Counted from the first letter of the stretch, positions 7,326-17,909 are shown. The stretch: 34,740 nucleotides of DNA from Sphingomonas endophytica (GCF_001476895.1 NZ_LDTB01000023.1:1-34740); one strand, 5' to 3'. Numbers and translations: made by a program. The notes: generated by a model from the sequence alone, not told the origin.

Positions 7326-7660
7326 GCGTCGATCGCGTCGCCATCGCGCGCGAGATGATCGCGCGGTATAACGCGCAGGACGCCGACGCCTATGTGGCGG
7401 CGATGACCGACGATGCGTGCGAGTCGACGTATCGCGGCGCGGTGCTGCGCGAGGGGCGCGAGGGCGTGCGATCGGGGCTGAAGGCGATGTTCGCGCAATA
7501 TCCCGAGAACCGGGCCGAGATCCTGTCGGCGCTGGAACTGGGCGAGACGGTGCTGCTGCACGAGAAGGTCGCACGCGCGGCCGATGGTGAGAAGTTCGAG
7601 GTCATGTCGATCTATTCTTTCGAAGGCGACAAGGTGTCGCGCGTGGAGTTCATCCGCTGA
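7322..7660 (+). CDS. NTF2/SnoaL-like protein embedded in the nuo operon
   Basis: A 112-residue protein with the NTF2/SnoaL pattern: an N-terminal helix ([20 protein letters not shown]), a short connecting part ([20 protein letters not shown]), then strands ([40 protein letters not shown]). The fold is a cone-shaped barrel used by small-molecule isomerases and by non-catalytic binding proteins. It starts at GTG 7322, overlapping the nuoD stop, and its own stop overlaps the nuoE ATG (TGATG). It is thus translated in step with complex I subunits. No catalytic site can be assigned. It could be an accessory or assembly factor, or an unrelated enzyme carried along; neither is shown. Confidence 0.85.
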   Translation: MSVDRVAIAREMIARYNAQDADAYVAAMTDDACESTYRGAVLREGREGVRSGLKAMFAQYPENRAEILSALELGETVLLHEKVARAADGEKFEVMSIYSFEGDKVSRVEFIR

Positions 7661-8355
7661 TGGCCGACGCAGCCGCCATTCCCGACGAGGCCGAGGTCCG
7701 CGCGCGCTGGGGCGCGTTCCAGTGGAACGAGGACAGCAAGGCGAAGCGTGACGCGATCCTGTCGCGCTATCCGGCCGGGCGCGAGCAATCCGCGTCGATC
7801 CCGCTGCTCGATCTGGCGCAGCGGCAGGTCGGGGCCGAGACGCAGACGCAAGGGTGGTTGCCGGTCCCGGTGATCGAGTTCGTCGCGCGCGAGATCGGCG
7901 TGCCCTACATGCGCGTGTACGAGGTCGCGACCTTCTACACGATGTTCAACCTCGCGCCGGTCGGCCGCTTCCACGTGCAGGTGTGCGGGACGACGCCGTG
8001 CATGTTGCGCGGCTCCGACGACGTGCTGGCGGCGTGCAAGAACAAGGGCCTGATCAAGGGCAAGACGACCCCGGACGGGCTGTTCACGCTGACCGAGGTC
8101 GAGTGCATGGGCAATTGTTCGTCGGCGCCGATGGTGCAGATCAACGACGACAATTACGAAGACCTCGATTACGATCGCACGATCGCGATCCTGGAGACGC
8201 TGGCGAACGGCGGCACGCCCAAGCCGGGCACGCAGGAGCCGGGGCGGCACACGGTCGAGCCGAAGGGCGGGCCGACCTCGCTGACCGCGATGGTCACGGA
8301 AAACCACGATTATCGCGGCGAATGGAACGTCGCGTCGCAGGGGGCGGACGCATGA
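7660..8355 (+). CDS. nuoE: NADH-quinone oxidoreductase subunit E
   Basis: The 24-kDa-type subunit of the NADH dehydrogenase module, thioredoxin-like, binding [2Fe-2S] cluster N1a. All four ligands are present: C109 and C114 ([13 protein letters not shown]), C149 and C153 ([10 protein letters not shown]). The helical N-terminal part contains the family segment [12 protein letters not shown]. The last 50-60 residues (from about [16 protein letters not shown]) form a polar, Gly/Pro-rich tail beyond the core, giving 231 residues. The start overlaps the NTF2-like stop, and the end overlaps nuoF as ATGA. Confidence 0.96.
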   Translation: MADAAAIPDEAEVRARWGAFQWNEDSKAKRDAILSRYPAGREQSASIPLLDLAQRQVGAETQTQGWLPVPVIEFVAREIGVPYMRVYEVATFYTMFNLAPVGRFHVQVCGTTPCMLRGSDDVLAACKNKGLIKGKTTPDGLFTLTEVECMGNCSSAPMVQINDDNYEDLDYDRTIAILETLANGGTPKPGTQEPGRHTVEPKGGPTSLTAMVTENHDYRGEWNVASQGADA

Positions 8356-9656
8356 GCCTTCTCGATAAGGACCGCATCTTCACCAACCTCTACGGCTATC
8401 AGTCGTGGCGGCTGGACGCGGCGATGGCGCGGGGCGACTGGGACAATACCAAGGCGCTGCTGGAACTGGGCCAGGACAAGATCATCGACACCATCAAGGC
8501 GTCGGGTCTGCGCGGGCGCGGCGGCGCGGGCTTCCCGACCGGCACCAAATGGTCGTTCATGCCCAAGGAGCCGAAGCCGGACCGGCCGAACTTCCTGGTC
8601 ATCAACGCCGACGAATCCGAGCCGGGGTCGTGCAAGGACCGCGAGATCATCCGCCACGATCCGCACAAGCTGATCGAGGGCGCGCTGGTCGCGGGCTTCG
8701 CGATGCGCGCGCGGGCGGCCTATATCTACATTCGCGGCGAATATATCCGCGAGGCCGAGGTGCTGTTCGCGGCGGTCGCCGAGGCGTATGACAAGGGGCT
8801 GGTCGGCAAGAACGCCTGCGGTTCGGGTTACGATTTCGACGTCTTCGTCCACCGGGGCGCGGGCGCGTACATCTGCGGCGAAGAGACCGCGATGCTCGAA
8901 AGCCTCGAGGGCAAGAAGGGCCAGCCGCGCCTGAAGCCGCCGTTCCCGGCGGGGGCGGGGCTCTATGGCTGCCCGACGACGGTCAACAACGTCGAATCGA
9001 TCGCGGTCGCGCCGACGATCCTGCGGCGTGGCGCTGCGTGGTTCTCCAGCTTCGGCGCGGAGAACAACAAGGGCACCAAGCTGTTCCAGATCAGCGGCCA
9101 TGTGAACACGCCGTGCGTGGTCGAGGAAGCGATGAGCATCCCGTTCCGCGAACTGATCGAGAAGCATTGCGGCGGGATTCGCGGCGGCTGGGACAATCTG
9201 CTCGCGGTCATTCCGGGCGGGTCGTCGGTGCCGCTGGTGCCGGCCAAGGACATCATGGATGCCCCGATGGACTTCGACGGCCTGAAGGCGGTCGGCTCGG
9301 GCCTCGGCACCGCCGCCGTGATCGTCATGGACAAGTCGACCGACGTCGTCCGCGCGATCAGCCGCCTGTCGTACTTCTACAAGCACGAAAGCTGCGGCCA
9401 GTGCACGCCGTGCCGCGAAGGCACCGGCTGGATGTGGCGCGTGATGGAACGGTTGCGCACCGGCGACGCCGAGATCGGCGAGATCGACATGCTCCAGCAG
9501 GTGACGAAGCAGGTCGAGGGCCATTCGATCTGCGCGCTGGGCGACGCGGCCGCCTGGCCGGTGCAGGGGCTGATCCGCCATTTCCGCCCCGAGCTGGAAC
9601 GCCGCATCAGGGAACGCGGGGGCGACACGGCCCCCATGCAGGAAGCTGCCGAATAA
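8352..9656 (+). CDS. nuoF: NADH-quinone oxidoreductase subunit F
   Basis: The 51-kDa-type subunit that oxidises NADH, carrying FMN and [4Fe-4S] cluster N3. The glycine-rich nucleotide loop [17 protein letters not shown] sits near residues 50-65, and the FMN-binding stretch [15 protein letters not shown] follows. The cluster ligands are C348, C351 and C354 ([15 protein letters not shown]) and C394 (SICALGD). The 434-residue length is typical. The ATG at 8352 overlaps the nuoE stop, and the last base is shared with the nuoG ATG (TAATG). Confidence 0.97.
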   Translation: MSLLDKDRIFTNLYGYQSWRLDAAMARGDWDNTKALLELGQDKIIDTIKASGLRGRGGAGFPTGTKWSFMPKEPKPDRPNFLVINADESEPGSCKDREIIRHDPHKLIEGALVAGFAMRARAAYIYIRGEYIREAEVLFAAVAEAYDKGLVGKNACGSGYDFDVFVHRGAGAYICGEETAMLESLEGKKGQPRLKPPFPAGAGLYGCPTTVNNVESIAVAPTILRRGAAWFSSFGAENNKGTKLFQISGHVNTPCVVEEAMSIPFRELIEKHCGGIRGGWDNLLAVIPGGSSVPLVPAKDIMDAPMDFDGLKAVGSGLGTAAVIVMDKSTDVVRAISRLSYFYKHESCGQCTPCREGTGWMWRVMERLRTGDAEIGEIDMLQQVTKQVEGHSICALGDAAAWPVQGLIRHFRPELERRIRERGGDTAPMQEAAE

Positions 9657-11650
9657 TGCCCAAGGTCAAAGTCGACGGAGTCGAGATCGAGGTGCCGCAG
9701 GGCGCCACCGTGCTGCAGGCGTGCGAGCTTGCCGGCAAGGAGATCCCGCGCTTCTGCTACCACGAGCGACTGAGCATCGCCGGCAATTGCCGGATGTGTC
9801 TGGTCGAGGTGAAGCCGGGGCCGCCCAAGCCGCAGGCGAGCTGCGCGCTGCCCGCGGCCGAGAACCAGGAAATCTTCACCAACACGCCGATGGTGAAACA
9901 TGCCCGCGAGGGCATCATGGAATTCCTGCTCATCAACCACCCGCTCGACTGCCCGATCTGCGATCAGGGCGGTGAGTGCGATCTGCAGGACCAGTCGGTC
10001 GCCTACGGGCGCGGCCACTCGCGCTATGACGAGAACAAGCGCGCGGTGACCGAGAAGTATATGGGGCCGATCGTCAAGACGGTCATGACCCGCTGCATCC
10101 AATGCACGCGCTGCATCCGTTTCGCGGAGGAAGTCGCGGGCGTGGAGGAGATCGGCGCGATCTATCGCGGCGAGAACATGCAGATCACCTCCTATCTGGA
10201 GGAAGCGGTCACGTCCGAACTGTCGGGCAATGTCGTCGACCTGTGCCCGGTCGGCGCGCTGACCAGCAAGCCGTACGCGTTCGAGGCGCGCCCGTGGGAG
10301 CTGCGCAAGACGCTGTCGATCGACGTGATGGACGCGGTCGGCACCAACATCCGCCTCGACAGCCGCGGGCGGCAGGTGCTGCGCTGCGTGCCGCGCGTCA
10401 ACGACGACGTGAACGAGGAATGGGCGAGCGACAAGACCCGCCACGCGGTCGACGGTCTGGTCCGCAAGCGGCTCGACCGGCCGTACGTGCGCCGGGACGG
10501 CAAGCTGCATCCCGCGACCTGGGACGAGGCGTTCGCGGCGATCGCCGCCGTCGATCACGGCGGTTCGGTCGCGGCGGTCGCGGGCGATCTGGTCGATTGC
10601 GAGACGATGTTCGCGGCCAAGGCGCTGTTGAAGCAGTTCGGCTCGTCGCTGCTCGAAGGGCGGCAGACCGGCATGGACTATGACACGTCCAGCCTGGCGG
10701 CGGTGAACTTCAACACCACGATCGCGCGCACCGAAGAGGCGGATGCGATCCTGCTGATCGGCACCAACCTGCGCTGGGAAGCGCCGCTGGTGAACACGCG
10801 CATCCGCAAGGCGATCAAGAAGGGTGCGAAAGTCTTTGCGATCGGGCCGGAAACCGACCTGACCTACAAGGTCGAATGGCTCGGCGCGGACCTGTCCGTG
10901 CTCGGCAATCTGCCGGAACGCCTGACCGATGTGTTCGGCAAGGCGGCCAAACCGATGGTGATCGTCGGCGGTGGCGCGCTGAAGGGGGCGCATGGCGCGG
11001 CGCTGGCGCTGGCCGACACGCTGGGGCTGGTGAAGGACGGCTGGAACGGCTTCAACGTCGTCCACATGGCGGCATCGCGCATGGGCGGGCTGATGCTCGG
11101 CTACGCGCAGAAGGCGGGCATCGCGGCAACTTACGATGCCAAGCTGGTGTACTTCCTCGGCGCGGACGAGTGCGACTTCGCCAACTTCCGCGGCGTTAAG
11201 GTGTACGTCGGCCACCATGGCGACAAGGGCGCGCACCATGCGGATATCATCCTGCCGGGCGCGAGTTATGCCGAGAAGAGCGGCACCTTCGTCAACATCG
11301 AGGGCCGGGTGCAGCGCGGCGAGCGCGCCGTCTTCCCGCCGGGCGACGCGCGTGAGGACTGGACGATCTTCCGCGCACTGAGCGAGACGCTGGGCCACAC
11401 GCTGCCGTTCGACACGCTCGACGAGCTGCGCGCTGCGATGGCGCTGGATTGCCCGGAGCTGGCGACGCTGGGTCTCAAGACCTTCGCGTGGAACTCGCCG
11501 TCGCTCGGCACGACCGCACAGGGCGTGCTGGAAGGCTATCCGATCAAGGACTTCTATCTCACCAACGCCATTTGCCGGGCGTCGCCGACGATGCAGCGCT
11601 GCTCGGCGGAACTGGTGCATGGCGAGAGCTTCGCGGAGGCGGCGGAGTGA
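9656..11650 (+). CDS. nuoG: NADH-quinone oxidoreductase subunit G
   Basis: The 75-kDa-type subunit, conducting electrons from NuoF towards NuoI. The N-terminal ferredoxin-like domain has [20 protein letters not shown] for a [2Fe-2S] cluster. [20 protein letters not shown] then carries a HxxxCxxCxxxxxC-type motif. [12 protein letters not shown] with the later [14 protein letters not shown] holds a further [4Fe-4S] cluster. The rest (from about residue 220) is a molybdopterin-oxidoreductase-like domain that has lost its cofactor in complex I. The 664-residue length is shorter than E. coli NuoG (about 900) and typical of alphaproteobacteria and mitochondria. No extra cluster N7 motif was seen. 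The stop overlaps the nuoH GTG. Confidence 0.97.
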   Translation: MPKVKVDGVEIEVPQGATVLQACELAGKEIPRFCYHERLSIAGNCRMCLVEVKPGPPKPQASCALPAAENQEIFTNTPMVKHAREGIMEFLLINHPLDCPICDQGGECDLQDQSVAYGRGHSRYDENKRAVTEKYMGPIVKTVMTRCIQCTRCIRFAEEVAGVEEIGAIYRGENMQITSYLEEAVTSELSGNVVDLCPVGALTSKPYAFEARPWELRKTLSIDVMDAVGTNIRLDSRGRQVLRCVPRVNDDVNEEWASDKTRHAVDGLVRKRLDRPYVRRDGKLHPATWDEAFAAIAAVDHGGSVAAVAGDLVDCETMFAAKALLKQFGSSLLEGRQTGMDYDTSSLAAVNFNTTIARTEEADAILLIGTNLRWEAPLVNTRIRKAIKKGAKVFAIGPETDLTYKVEWLGADLSVLGNLPERLTDVFGKAAKPMVIVGGGALKGAHGAALALADTLGLVKDGWNGFNVVHMAASRMGGLMLGYAQKAGIAATYDAKLVYFLGADECDFANFRGVKVYVGHHGDKGAHHADIILPGASYAEKSGTFVNIEGRVQRGERAVFPPGDAREDWTIFRALSETLGHTLPFDTLDELRAAMALDCPELATLGLKTFAWNSPSLGTTAQGVLEGYPIKDFYLTNAICRASPTMQRCSAELVHGESFAEAAE

Positions 11651-12693
11651 CCGACTTCTTCAATCATACCGTCGGCCTTCCCTATGGCTGGGCGTGGTTC
11701 CTGGCGACGATCGTCGGCATCCTGGCGATCGCGCTGCCGCTGATGCTGTCGGTGGCGATGATCATCTATGCCGACCGCAAGATCTGGGCGGCCATGGCGC
11801 TTCGCCGCGGGCCGAACGTGGTCGGCCCGTTCGGGCTATTGCAGTCGTTCGCGGACGGCCTGAAGGTCTTTCTGCAGGAAACGATCGTCCCGTCCGCCGC
11901 CAATCGCGGGCTGTTCCTGCTGGCGCCGATCATCACCTTCACGGTCGCGTTGATCGTCTGGGCGGTGGTGCCGTTCCAGCCGGGCGTGGTGCTGGCGAAC
12001 ATCAACGTCGGCCTGCTCTATGTGCTCGCGGCGTCGTCGCTGGGCGTGTACGGGATCATCCTGGCCGGCTGGTCGTCGAACTCGAAATATCCGTTCTTCT
12101 CGGCGATCCGCGCCGCGGCGCAGATGGTCAGCTATGAAGTCGCGATCGGCTTCGTCCTGATCTCGGTCGTGATGTGGGCGGGGTCGTTCAACCTGACGAC
12201 GATCGTCGAGGCGCAGAAGGGGCTGTACGGGTTCATCAACGGCTTCGGGTTCAACCCGCTGCTGTTCCCGATGAGCGTGGTGTTCCTGATCTCGTCGCTG
12301 GCCGAGACGCAGCGTGCGCCGTTCGACCTCACCGAGGCCGAGAGCGAGCTGGTCGCGGGCTATCAGACCGAATATTCGTCGATGGCGTTCGCGCTCTACT
12401 GGCTGGGCGAATATGCCAACGTGCTGTTGATGTGCACGCTGAACGCGACATTGTTCTGGGGTGGTTATCTGCCGCCGTTCGACTGGGCGCCGCTGTATAT
12501 CGTGCCGGGGATCATCTGGCTGTTCGCCAAGATCCTGTTCTTCTTCTTCGTCTTCTCGTGGATCAAGGCGACGGTGCCTCGCTACCGATACGACCAGCTG
12601 ATGCGGCTGGGATGGAAGGTGTTCCTGCCGCTGTCGCTGTTCTGGGTGTTCCTGGTGTCGGGCGTGCTGATGTTCATGCGCGTGGGAGTGTAA
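11647..12693 (+). CDS. nuoH: NADH-quinone oxidoreductase subunit H
   Basis: Membrane subunit that forms the quinone entry site together with NuoB and NuoD. The 348-residue protein has about eight hydrophobic helices. It contains the conserved loop [20 protein letters not shown] after helix 1 and the acidic loop [20 protein letters not shown], then [10 protein letters not shown], the hallmark of the family. The start is GTG 11647, overlapping the nuoG stop by 4 nt (GTGA). The nuoI ATG follows 1 nt after the stop. Confidence 0.97.
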   Translation: MTDFFNHTVGLPYGWAWFLATIVGILAIALPLMLSVAMIIYADRKIWAAMALRRGPNVVGPFGLLQSFADGLKVFLQETIVPSAANRGLFLLAPIITFTVALIVWAVVPFQPGVVLANINVGLLYVLAASSLGVYGIILAGWSSNSKYPFFSAIRAAAQMVSYEVAIGFVLISVVMWAGSFNLTTIVEAQKGLYGFINGFGFNPLLFPMSVVFLISSLAETQRAPFDLTEAESELVAGYQTEYSSMAFALYWLGEYANVLLMCTLNATLFWGGYLPPFDWAPLYIVPGIIWLFAKILFFFFVFSWIKATVPRYRYDQLMRLGWKVFLPLSLFWVFLVSGVLMFMRVGV

Positions 12694-12694
12694 G

Positions 12695-13180
12695 ATGGGT
12701 ATCGCGCAGACGATCAAGGCGTTCACGCTCTACGAGTTCGTGAAGGCGCATGCGCTGACGCTGAAGTATTTCTTCAAGCCGAAGGCGACGATCAACTATC
12801 CGTACGAGAAGAACCCGCTGAGCCCGCGCTTCCGCGGCGAGCATGCGCTGCGTCGCTATCCCAACGGCGAAGAGCGCTGCATCGCGTGCAAGCTGTGCGA
12901 GGCGGTGTGCCCGGCGCAGGCGATCACGATCGAGGCCGAACCGCGCGACGACGGCAGCCGCCGCACGACGCGCTACGACATCGACATGACCAAGTGCATC
13001 TATTGCGGCCTGTGTCAGGAAGCGTGCCCGGTCGATGCGATCGTCGAGGGACCGAACCTCGATTTCGCGACCGAGACGCGCGAAGAGCTGATCTACGACA
13101 AGGCCAAGCTGCTCGACAACGGCGACCGGTGGGAGCGCGCGATCGCGGCGAACCTTGCCGCCGATGCGCCGTACCGCTAG
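12695..13180 (+). CDS. nuoI: NADH-quinone oxidoreductase subunit I
   Basis: The 23-kDa-type ferredoxin-like subunit holding clusters N6a and N6b on the way to N2. Two complete [4Fe-4S] motifs are present: [16 protein letters not shown] and [16 protein letters not shown]. An N-terminal amphipathic region ([20 protein letters not shown]) lies on the membrane arm, followed by the family segment [20 protein letters not shown]. The 161-residue length is normal. It is followed by an 85-nt spacer, the largest between subunit genes in the operon, holding a mini-ORF and a hairpin. Confidence 0.97.
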   Translation: MGIAQTIKAFTLYEFVKAHALTLKYFFKPKATINYPYEKNPLSPRFRGEHALRRYPNGEERCIACKLCEAVCPAQAITIEAEPRDDGSRRTTRYDIDMTKCIYCGLCQEACPVDAIVEGPNLDFATETREELIYDKAKLLDNGDRWERAIAANLAADAPYR

Positions 13181-13206
13181 GCGCTCGCGTGACATCAGGG
13201 GTCGAC

Positions 13207-13269
13207 ATGATTTTGACGGTTCACACCAGCGCGTCTGTGACGCGCGCCGCCGCGGGGAAGGCGCTATGA
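13207..13269 (+). CDS. Possible 20-residue leader-type mini-ORF before nuoJ
   Basis: The peptide reads [25 protein letters not shown] (13197-13201) sits 5 nt before the ATG, and the stop TGA overlaps the nuoJ start codon as ATGA, the same coupling used elsewhere in this operon. A hairpin lies inside it. It has no recognisable domain. A random ORF of this size is common in GC-rich DNA, so only the ribosome-binding site and exact overlap argue for translation. Confidence 0.3.
   Translation: MILTVHTSASVTRAAAGKAL
13229..13245 (+). other. Perfect 7-bp hairpin in the nuoI-nuoJ spacer
   Basis: GCGCGTC (13229-13235), loop TGT, GACGCGC (13239-13245). No T tract follows. It lies 20 nt upstream of the nuoJ ATG and just before the nuoJ ribosome-binding site GGGGAAGG (13254-13261), so it could affect RNA stability or coupling between the two halves of the operon (inference). 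Confidence 0.45.
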
Positions 13270-13877
13270 TCCAGGCCATCGCCTTCTATCTGTTCGCCGC
13301 CATCGTGCTGATTTCAGGTGCGATGACGATTTCGTCGCGCAACCCGGTCCATTCGGTGCTGTGGCTGATCCTCGCCTTTTTCAACGCGGCGGGGCTGATG
13401 GTGCTGGTCGGCGCCGAGTTCATCGCGATGCTGCTGGTCATCGTCTATGTCGGGGCGGTCGCGGTGCTGTTCCTGTTCGTGGTCATGATGCTCGACATCG
13501 ACTTCGCGGAGCTGCGCGCGGGGTTCGTCCGCTATTTCGGGATCGGGCTGGTGCTGGCGGTCGCGCTGGTCGCGGAGATCCTGATCGGCGTCGGTGCATG
13601 GAGCGCGGGCGGTATCGATCTGGCGCGCCGCGCCGCGCCGACCGATCATGTCGTCCCGAACATCGTCCAGATCGGCAACCTGCTCTACACGCGCTACCTC
13701 TTCATCTTCGAGGGCGCGGGACTGGTGCTGCTGGTCGCGATGATCGGTGCGATCGTGCTGACGCATCGTGAGCGCTCGGGCGCGCGCTATCAGAACATCG
13801 CGCGGCAGAATGCGCGCCGTCCGCAGGACGCGACGCGCAACATGCGGCCGGAGATCGGTCAGGGGGTGCAGCTGTGA
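13266..13877 (+). CDS. nuoJ: NADH-quinone oxidoreductase subunit J
   Basis: Membrane subunit with about five helices in the 203-residue protein. The first is [19 protein letters not shown], followed by the characteristic [20 protein letters not shown] and the glycine-rich helix [20 protein letters not shown], whose pi-bulge is linked to coupling in structures. The C-terminal 40 residues are polar and basic ([20 protein letters not shown]). The start is ATG 13266 with GGGGAAGG at 13254-13261. The stop overlaps the nuoK GTG. Confidence 0.96.
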   Translation: MIQAIAFYLFAAIVLISGAMTISSRNPVHSVLWLILAFFNAAGLMVLVGAEFIAMLLVIVYVGAVAVLFLFVVMMLDIDFAELRAGFVRYFGIGLVLAVALVAEILIGVGAWSAGGIDLARRAAPTDHVVPNIVQIGNLLYTRYLFIFEGAGLVLLVAMIGAIVLTHRERSGARYQNIARQNARRPQDATRNMRPEIGQGVQL

Positions 13878-14200
13878 ACGCGGCCATGTCGGGGGGCGTG
13901 GGCCTCATCCACTATCTGGTCGTGGCGGCGTTGCTGTTCACGATGGGCGTGCTCGGGATCTTCCTCAATCGCAAGAATATCATCGTCATCCTGATGGCGA
14001 TCGAATTGATCCTGCTGGCGGTGAACATCAACCTGGTCGCGTTTTCCGCGGCGTTGCAGGATCTGGTCGGTCAGGTCTTCGCGATGTTCGTGCTGACCGT
14101 CGCTGCCGGCGAGGCGGCGATCGGGCTGGCGATCCTCGTGATCTTCTTCCGTGGACGCGGTTCGATCTCGGTCGACGATCCCAGCCGGATGAAGGGGTAA
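13874..14200 (+). CDS. nuoK: NADH-quinone oxidoreductase subunit K
   Basis: Small three-helix membrane subunit related to MrpC. The 108-residue protein contains [20 protein letters not shown] and the second-helix stretch [20 protein letters not shown], with the conserved membrane glutamate needed for proton transfer ([11 protein letters not shown]). A second glutamate lies in helix 3 ([12 protein letters not shown]). I start at GTG 13874, overlapping the nuoJ stop; an ATG at 13886 would remove four residues and is equally plausible. Confidence 0.96.
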   Translation: MNAAMSGGVGLIHYLVVAALLFTMGVLGIFLNRKNIIVILMAIELILLAVNINLVAFSAALQDLVGQVFAMFVLTVAAGEAAIGLAILVIFFRGRGSISVDDPSRMKG

Positions 14201-14206
14201 ATTCCG

Positions 14207-16339
14207 GTGCATTCGATCCTCTTCATCGTCTTCCTGCCGCTGATCGCGGCGATCGTCGCCGGGTTCGCGAACAAGTCGTTCGGGATGACCTTGCCCAAGG
14301 TCGTCACGACTGGCGCATTGTTCGTGTCGTGCGCGCTGTCGTGGCCGGTGTTCATAGGCTTCCTCGCTGGCACCAGCGAAGCGACCGTCACCCCGGTGCT
14401 GCACTTCATGACCTCGGGCACGTTCGACGTGTCCTGGGCGCTGCGCGTCGATGCGCTGACCGCGGTCATGCTGGTGGTTATCACCAGCGTCTCGGCGCTC
14501 GTGCACCTCTATAGCTGGGGCTATATGAGCGAGGAGCCGGATCAGCCGCGCTTCTTCGCCTATCTGTCGCTGTTCACCTTCGCCATGCTGATGCTGGTGA
14601 CCGCCGACAATCTCATCCAGATGTTCTTCGGCTGGGAAGGCGTCGGGCTCGCCAGCTATCTGCTGATCGGTTTCTGGTTCCGCAAGCCGAGCGCGAACGC
14701 CGCCGCCATCAAGGCGTTCGTCGTCAACCGCGTCGGCGACCTGGGGTTCATGCTCGGTATCTTCGGCACCTATCTGGTGTTCGACACCGTCTCGATCCCG
14801 GCGATCCTCGCCGCCGCGCCGTCGATGGCGGGGTCGACGATCGGCTTCCTGTGGTTCCGCGCCGACACGATGACGGTGATCTGCCTGCTGCTGTTCGTCG
14901 GTGCGATGGGCAAGTCGGCGCAGCTCGGTCTGCACACCTGGTTGCCCGACGCGATGGAAGGCCCGACCCCGGTGTCGGCGCTGATCCACGCCGCGACGAT
15001 GGTCACCGCGGGCGTGTTCATGGTGTGCCGCCTTTCGCCGATGTTCGAGATGTCGCCGACCGCGATGGGGTTCATCACCTTCATCGGTGCCGCGACCTGT
15101 CTGTTCGCAGCCACCGTTGGCACGACGCAGACCGATATCAAGCGCGTGATCGCCTATTCTACCTGTTCGCAGCTCGGTTACATGTTCTTTGCCGCTGGCG
15201 TCGGCGCGTATGGCGCGGCGATGTTCCACCTGTTCACGCATGCCTTCTTCAAGGCGCTGCTGTTCCTGGGTGCAGGTTCGGTGATCCACGCGATGCACCA
15301 CGAGCAGGACATGCGCTTCTATGGTGGCCTTCGGAAGGCGATCCCGATCACCTTCTGGGGGATGCTGCTGGGGACGCTGGCGATTACCGGCGTGGGTATC
15401 TACGGCATCGGCGGGTTCGCGGGCTATCACTCCAAGGACGCGATCATCGAAGTCGCGTGGGCGGGTGGATCGCCGGTGGCGTCGATGGTGGGCGTGTTCG
15501 CCGCGCTGCTGACCAGCTTCTATTCGTGGCGGCTGATGTTCCTGACCTTCTGGGGCGAGCCGCGCTGGGCCGCGTCGGAGCATATCCAGCACGCGCTGCA
15601 TGACGCGCACGGCCATGACGACCATGCTCACGATCATGGTCACGACGATGCCCACGCGCATGCCGCGCACGCGCACGGTCATGACGACGCGCATCATACC
15701 GCCCCGGCGGCGGAGGATGCCGGTCATACGCCGCATGTCGAGGAGCGTGGGTTCAACGAGATTCCGAAGGGGACCGGCGGCTATCACCCGCACGAGAGCC
15801 CGATCGTCATGCTGATCCCGCTGATCGTGCTGTCGATCGGCGCGGTCGCGGCCGGCTTCGTCTTCCATCACTGGTTCATCGACCCGGAGACGGCAGGCGG
15901 GTTCTGGAAGGGCGCGTTGTTCTTCAACGAGCATCTGATGCACGAAATGCACGAGGTGCCGTTGTTCGTGAAGCTGTCGGCCACGGTCGTGATGCTGACC
16001 GGCCTGCTGATCGCCTATCTGGCGTATCTGCGCTCGCCGTCGACGCCCGCGAAGTTCGCGGATACGTTCCAGCCGCTGTACCGCTTCCTGCTGAACAAGT
16101 GGTATTTCGACCAGCTCTATCACTTCCTGTTCGTCCGCCCGGCCTTCGCGATCGGCCGCCTGCTGTGGCACCGTGGCGACGAGGGGACGATCGACCGCTT
16201 CGGGCCGAACGGCTCGGCGTGGCTGGTGCAGATGGGCAGCCGCGTCGCGGTTCGCCTCCAGACCGGATATGTCTATACTTATGCTTTCGTCATGCTGATC
16301 GGGCTCACCGCCGCGATCACCTGGGCGATCGCGGGCTGA
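14207..16339 (+). CDS. nuoL: NADH-quinone oxidoreductase subunit L, with His-rich insertion
   Basis: Distal antiporter-like proton-pumping subunit, homologous to MrpA. The 710-residue protein contains [20 protein letters not shown] in the first half, [20 protein letters not shown], and [16 protein letters not shown]-terminal region for the long lateral helix and final membrane helix follows. Between the segment [18 protein letters not shown] and the next helix lies a His/Asp/Ala-rich stretch: residues 465-497 contain 14 histidines. E. coli NuoL has only a short loop there. The start is GTG 14207, with AAGGGG (14192-14197) 9 nt upstream. nuoM follows after 16 nt. Confidence 0.96.
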   Translation: MHSILFIVFLPLIAAIVAGFANKSFGMTLPKVVTTGALFVSCALSWPVFIGFLAGTSEATVTPVLHFMTSGTFDVSWALRVDALTAVMLVVITSVSALVHLYSWGYMSEEPDQPRFFAYLSLFTFAMLMLVTADNLIQMFFGWEGVGLASYLLIGFWFRKPSANAAAIKAFVVNRVGDLGFMLGIFGTYLVFDTVSIPAILAAAPSMAGSTIGFLWFRADTMTVICLLLFVGAMGKSAQLGLHTWLPDAMEGPTPVSALIHAATMVTAGVFMVCRLSPMFEMSPTAMGFITFIGAATCLFAATVGTTQTDIKRVIAYSTCSQLGYMFFAAGVGAYGAAMFHLFTHAFFKALLFLGAGSVIHAMHHEQDMRFYGGLRKAIPITFWGMLLGTLAITGVGIYGIGGFAGYHSKDAIIEVAWAGGSPVASMVGVFAALLTSFYSWRLMFLTFWGEPRWAASEHIQHALHDAHGHDDHAHDHGHDDAHAHAAHAHGHDDAHHTAPAAEDAGHTPHVEERGFNEIPKGTGGYHPHESPIVMLIPLIVLSIGAVAAGFVFHHWFIDPETAGGFWKGALFFNEHLMHEMHEVPLFVKLSATVVMLTGLLIAYLAYLRSPSTPAKFADTFQPLYRFLLNKWYFDQLYHFLFVRPAFAIGRLLWHRGDEGTIDRFGPNGSAWLVQMGSRVAVRLQTGYVYTYAFVMLIGLTAAITWAIAG

Positions 16340-16355
16340 GCGGGGGAGAAGGAAG

Positions 16356-17909
16356 ATGTCGTTCCCGATCCTTTCGCTGATGCTCGCGGTGCCCGCGGTC
16401 GCGGCCATCGCGTGCCTGTTCCTGTCCGCGCAGGCCGCGCGGGTCACCGCGCTGGCGGCGACGCTGATCGATCTTGCGCTGGGCGTCGTTCTGTGGACGT
16501 CGTTCGACGTCGGCGGGGCGCAATGGCAGTTCGTCGAATATGCGCCGATCTTCGGCCGGTTCGGCTGGGCGCTGGGCATCGATGGCTATGCGCTGCTGCT
16601 GATCGTGCTGTCGGTGTTCCTGATGCCGATCTGCATCGGCGCCAGCTGGCAGGCGATCGAGAAGCGCGTGCCGGAATATATGGCCGCGTTCCTGTTCACC
16701 GAGGTGCTGATGATCGGCACCTTCGCGGCGCAGGACCTGTTCCTGTTCTACATATTCTTCGAGGCCGGCCTGATCCCGATGTTCCTGATCATCGGCATCT
16801 GGGGCGGGGTGAACCGCATCTACGCGTCGTACAAGTTCTTCCTGTACACGCTGCTCGGGTCGCTGCTGATGTTCATCGCGATGCTCTACATGAGCATCAC
16901 GGCGGACACGACCAGCATCCCGGTGCTGCTGAACTACGACTTCCCGCCGCAGGTGCAGACGTGGTTGTGGCTGGCGTTCTTCGCGTCGTTCGCGGTGAAG
17001 ATGCCGATGTGGCCGGTTCATACCTGGCTGCCCGACGCGCACGTGCAGGCGCCGACCGCGGGGTCGGTAATTTTGGCGGGCGTGCTGCTGAAGCTCGGCG
17101 GCTACGGCTTCCTGCGCTTCAGCCTGCCGATGTTCCCGGAAGCCTCGGCCAGCCTCGTGTGGCTGATGTTCGGGCTGTCGGCGGTGGCGGTGATCTACAC
17201 CAGCCTCGTCGCGCTGGTGCAGTCCGACATGAAGAAGCTGATCGCCTATTCGTCGGTCGCGCACATGGCGATCGTGACGATCGGCCTGTTCGCCTTCAAC
17301 GCGCAGGGTATCGAAGGCGCGATGATGGTGATGCTGGGGCACGGTCTGGTGTCGGGCGCGCTGTTCCTTTGCGTCGGCGTCATCTACGATCGGCTGCATA
17401 CGCGCGAGATCAGCCGTTATGGCGGTCTGGCGATCAACATGCCGCGCTACGCGCTGCTGTTCCTGCTGTTCACGATGGCGTCGATCGGCCTGCCGGGCAC
17501 GAGCAACTTCGTCGGCGAGTTGCTGAGCCTGATGGGCACCTATCAGGTGTCGACGACGACCGCGCTGCTCTGCACGACGGGCATCATCCTGGGCGCGGCG
17601 TATATGCTGTACCTGTACCGTCGCGTCGTGTTCGGCGAGATCAAGTCGGAGGACGTTCGCGCGATGTCCGACCTGACCCCGCGCGAATTGTGGCTGCTGG
17701 TGCCGATTGCGGCGGCGGTGTTGTGGATGGGTGTCTATCCGGAGAGCTTCCTCGCGCCGATGCGCAAGGATACGCAGATCCTGCTGGCGCGCCTCGACCG
17801 CGCCAAGCCGGCGGGTGACTCGCAACCGACACCTGGAAAGGGCAATGGGGGCACCGGGATCGTTCCTGCCGCCCATGCCGAAACCCCCGCGCATGGGAGC
17901 GCGCACTGA
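16356..17909 (+). CDS. nuoM: NADH-quinone oxidoreductase subunit M
   Basis: Antiporter-like proton-pumping subunit (MrpD type), 517 residues, about 14 helices. Recognisable parts are LFLFYIFFEAGLIPMFLIIG with the conserved glutamate, the second signature VHTWLPDAHVQAPTAGSVIL, AGVLLKLGGYGFLRF, and LIAYSSVAHMAIV. The C-terminal 30 residues form a polar, Gly/Pro/Ala-rich tail without membrane character. AGAAGGAAG directly precedes the ATG. The last base of the stop is shared with the nuoN ATG (TGATG). Confidence 0.97.
   Translation: MSFPILSLMLAVPAVAAIACLFLSAQAARVTALAATLIDLALGVVLWTSFDVGGAQWQFVEYAPIFGRFGWALGIDGYALLLIVLSVFLMPICIGASWQAIEKRVPEYMAAFLFTEVLMIGTFAAQDLFLFYIFFEAGLIPMFLIIGIWGGVNRIYASYKFFLYTLLGSLLMFIAMLYMSITADTTSIPVLLNYDFPPQVQTWLWLAFFASFAVKMPMWPVHTWLPDAHVQAPTAGSVILAGVLLKLGGYGFLRFSLPMFPEASASLVWLMFGLSAVAVIYTSLVALVQSDMKKLIAYSSVAHMAIVTIGLFAFNAQGIEGAMMVMLGHGLVSGALFLCVGVIYDRLHTREISRYGGLAINMPRYALLFLLFTMASIGLPGTSNFVGELLSLMGTYQVSTTTALLCTTGIILGAAYMLYLYRRVVFGEIKSEDVRAMSDLTPRELWLLVPIAAAVLWMGVYPESFLAPMRKDTQILLARLDRAKPAGDSQPTPGKGNGGTGIVPAAHAETPAHGSAH

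Noticed and set aside
5694..7574. Reverse-strand open frame of about 625 codons opposite nuoC-nuoD and the NTF2-like gene
   Set aside because: Same antisense artefact; it crosses several well-supported plus-strand genes.
9377..11620. Reverse-strand open frame of about 750 codons opposite nuoG
   Set aside because: It is Arg/Ala/His-rich with no recognisable motif, and is explained by GC3 bias of nuoG on the plus strand.
15600..15700. Repetitive CAT/GAC-rich DNA considered as a CRISPR-like or direct-repeat array
   Set aside because: It is in frame within nuoL and encodes the His/Asp-rich loop; there are no regular spacers.
13859..16579. Reverse-strand open frame of about 900 codons opposite nuoK-nuoL-nuoM
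   Set aside because: The composition (Arg/His/Asp/Gln-rich, no domain) is typical of the antisense frame of a GC-rich gene, and the plus strand encodes clear complex I subunits.
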